From Paludibacteraceae bacterium (lineage in GTDB: Bacteria; Bacteroidota; Bacteroidia; Bacteroidales; Paludibacteraceae), in assembly GCA_904502115.1 (NCBI GenBank), contig CAJGDW010000001.1:1-41982 (forward strand): DNA of 41,982 nucleotides. The letters run 5' to 3'. The notes under the pieces were generated by a model. It ran no database searches and was not told the origin of the DNA. It saw only the letters and a program-made list of their open reading frames with translations. Made by a program: the position numbers and the translations under genes. Numbering within the stretch: position 1 is the first letter of the stretch; every line of letters starts with the position of its first letter. Of the stretch, positions 40,320 to 41,982 are shown in pieces.

Positions 40320-41480
40320 ATCAGTTAAGGATCCTCTGGTAACGTCAGTTTGCATTTGGATGATAATTAACGTCCAGATTGTAATAACAAATACGTTGCT
40401 TTTATTTCTTTTAAGGCAGATAAGAGGAACTATTAGCCAACCAAATGCGCATAGTAAACCAGGAATGCCATGCTCCATCCACGATTGCATAAACTGATTG
40501 TGTGGATGCGCGCCTACAATATTCTTTAATAAGGCAGCCTGTTCTATCAAGAAGATATGAGCACTAAGATGTTCTGAATTTTTAAAGGCTTCTGATAGGG
40601 TGTAAGCTGCGGTTCCTGCACCTATTCCTACAACGGGTGATTCTGCTATAATCTTGGCTCCTTCTTTCCAAATAGCGTATCGATAATCGTGTGTAAAATT
40701 GTTTACAGAGGTTTGTTTGAAATGATTATTGATTAGTACAAAACATACTGCCAAAGCAATAGGTGCCATAATAAACAGTGCTTTCTTTTTGTACGTAGTA
40801 GGCAATAAGTATAGGAATCCAATTACCATTATAATGTTGCAAGAAACAATACCGATTCTTCCGTCTGACAGGGCGATACAAGTGTAGAATAGTCCTATAA
40901 AGAAAAGTAATGGCGCTCGTTTTATCCACGAGTCGTATTGCTTAAATAACCAAAAGCAAGAGATAATAGCAATATTTAAGTACAGGTTAAATGCCATGTG
41001 TGCTTGAATGTTGATTGTACGACACAGGTTGAGTACTACTTTCCAGTTTTTAGCTCCAGGTAAAAGAGGTTCAAATAAGTAGAGCAGATATCCGATAAGG
41101 CAAGTGGAAACAATGATGCTGGTGTAAGCTAAAACTTTAGTAGGAATTTTCCGCGTTCCCAGTAATCCTAAGATACCAAATAGCAGAAAAGCAAGTCGAC
41201 TTTCTGCTAGAATGTTCCAATGCTCTCTGTAATGGTCAATGGGTAAGTAAACAAATAATAGTAAAAACGTGCCTATACACGCCCAAAATGGAATCTTCTC
41301 CATGGTAAGTAATTCTCTTGCCGAAAATCTTCTTTGTAATAGAGAATCCATTATAGAAGTGGTGATGAAAAGAATCATAGCCCATTGTGTAAAGGTATTG
41401 AAGTAAATGGGCAGGGATGCAAATAATGCTGTGCCAGAAATGAGTTGAAGGTAGGCAATTATCTTCCTAGTTAGATTCAT
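40242..41480 (-). CDS. O-antigen ligase/polymerase family (Wzy_C-type) membrane protein
   Basis: A polytopic protein of 412 residues with about eleven hydrophobic helices. The long loop near 285-330 has the family's HPHNQFMQSWMEHGIPGLLC with the conserved histidines, and an upstream ESPVVGIGAGTA, both typical of Wzy_C ligases and polymerases. Members join or polymerise lipid-linked glycans in the inner membrane, facing the periplasm; whether this is a ligase or a polymerase cannot be told. Its ATG overlaps the stop of the LOG-family gene (ATGA), so these two share a transcript. The C-terminal 25 residues are encoded opposite the end of the GT2 gene. Confidence 0.85.
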   Translation of the reverse strand: MNLTRKIIAYLQLISGTALFASLPIYFNTFTQWAMILFITTSIMDSLLQRRFSARELLTMEKIPFWACIGTFLLLFVYLPIDHYREHWNILAESRLAFLLFGILGLLGTRKIPTKVLAYTSIIVSTCLIGYLLYLFEPLLPGAKNWKVVLNLCRTINIQAHMAFNLYLNIAIISCFWLFKQYDSWIKRAPLLFFIGLFYTCIALSDGRIGIVSCNIIMVIGFLYLLPTTYKKKALFIMAPIALAVCFVLINNHFKQTSVNNFTHDYRYAIWKEGAKIIAESPVVGIGAGTAAYTLSEAFKNSEHLSAHIFLIEQAALLKNIVGAHPHNQFMQSWMEHGIPGLLCAFGWLIVPLICLKRNKSNVFVITIWTLIIIQMQTDVTRGSLTDLGFCFYLLLAMNYAQQSSKEVVNSK

Positions 41481-41982
41481 AGTGGCAGTTTTTCGATAGA
41501 TTCAAAAAAATTGTATGCGCTCATGCTGTTCATGGTCATGCAGTTTTCTTCTAAGCAGTGGTTTAATTGTTGCTCAATGCCACTAAAAAAGCCGTTGCTA
41601 TTGATAAAATATACCTTTTTGGTGGTTTCTCCTATTTGGTGCATGGCCATGATGCTAAAGGCTTCGTCTAGGGTACCAATACCGCCTGGTAGTACCACAA
41701 AAACATCGGCCATATTGGCCATTAAGGCTTTGCGCTCTGCTAGGTTCTTTACAAAAATGTTTTGGGTGTTGTAGGGGTTTACCCACTCGGAGTCTTTCCA
41801 ATTTTCGGGAATAATGCCTGTAATTTCTCCATTTTGTTGGTCAGCGGCTTGCGCTACATCGCCCATTAGCCCGCAAGGCGTACCACCGTATACCAGTTCG
41901 TGGCCGTTTTGGGCTAACAAAGAGCCGAGGCTACGCGCCACTTGGCGGTAGTCCTCGGCTATGTTGTCGCTCGACGAGCAAA
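41477..41982 (-). CDS. LOG family protein (cytokinin-type nucleoside 5'-monophosphate phosphoribohydrolase), truncated by window end
   Basis: The frame is open to the right edge, giving 167 visible residues. Reading to the edge adds CSSSDNIAEDYRQVARSLG, the usual TIGR00730 start, so a GTG at 41941 is not the true start and only about ten residues are missing. The Rossmann-like fold carries LVYGGTPCGLMG and the signature PGGIGTLDE with the nearby ERKALM arginine. Such enzymes release free bases or nucleobase analogues from nucleoside monophosphates; many bacterial members have unknown physiological substrates. It overlaps the O-antigen-ligase-type gene by 4 bases. Confidence 0.9.
   Translation of the reverse strand, partial: CSSSDNIAEDYRQVARSLGSLLAQNGHELVYGGTPCGLMGDVAQAADQQNGEITGIIPENWKDSEWVNPYNTQNIFVKNLAERKALMANMADVFVVLPGGIGTLDEAFSIMAMHQIGETTKKVYFINSNGFFSGIEQQLNHCLEENCMTMNSMSAYNFFESIEKLPL

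Overview
The window reads as chromosome from a Bacteroidota bacterium, most likely Bacteroidales. Several things point that way: type IX secretion (T9SS) features (a C-terminal sorting domain, a PorV/PorQ-like barrel and a PorE-like OmpA lipoprotein), an RprX/RprY-type two-component pair, a DUF4294 protein, promoter elements of the Bacteroidota form TAnnTTTG, and starts that mostly lack Shine-Dalgarno sequences. The DNA is moderately AT-rich. I saw no rRNA, tRNA, CRISPR array, prophage or insertion sequence.

Layout. 1-4786: the 3' part of mnmG, then apt, uvrC, dtd and deoC on the + strand. Two perfect parS-like palindromes sit between mnmG and apt. 4870-9590: ychF (-), then a coiled-coil membrane protein, hemW, a VanZ-like protein and dprA (+). 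9591-10186: the only long non-coding gap. It is AT-rich and holds a cluster of DnaA-box-like nonamers, and the G/C strand bias changes sign across it. I read it as a candidate replication origin, with the parS pair about 9 kb to the left. 10187-13830: nadA (+), then a helix-hairpin-helix/outer-membrane-barrel protein and a PorV/PorQ-like protein (-). 13808-19851: a DUF4294 protein (+), then a minus-strand surface operon of a small barrel, a 1346-residue T9SS cargo protein and a PKD-type lipoprotein. 19960-25978: a small CC...H...C membrane protein, a THUMP-domain RNA methyltransferase, rprX-rprY and a PorE-like lipoprotein. 26075-29105: thyA, dfrA and purH (nucleotide and folate metabolism). 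29119-34822: the cell-elongation cluster mreB-mreC-mreD-mrdA-rodA, followed by a Cof-type HAD phosphatase. 35642-36607: a polyprenyl diphosphate synthase (-). 36677-41982: a surface-polysaccharide region with two tandem paralogous glycosyltransferases, a GT4 and a GT2 enzyme (+), an O-antigen-ligase-type membrane protein and a truncated LOG-family gene (-).

How it fits together. Much of the window is housekeeping near a putative origin: tRNA modification, purine salvage, DNA repair, DNA uptake/recombination and chromosome partitioning sites. The accessory interest lies in the cell-envelope genes and in non-coding structure: the candidate oriC/parS arrangement, a dispersed family of tandem octamers related to CGATTNRY, a repeated decamer upstream of rprXY that looks like an operator array, and a hairpin repeat captured in the 3' end of a methyltransferase gene.
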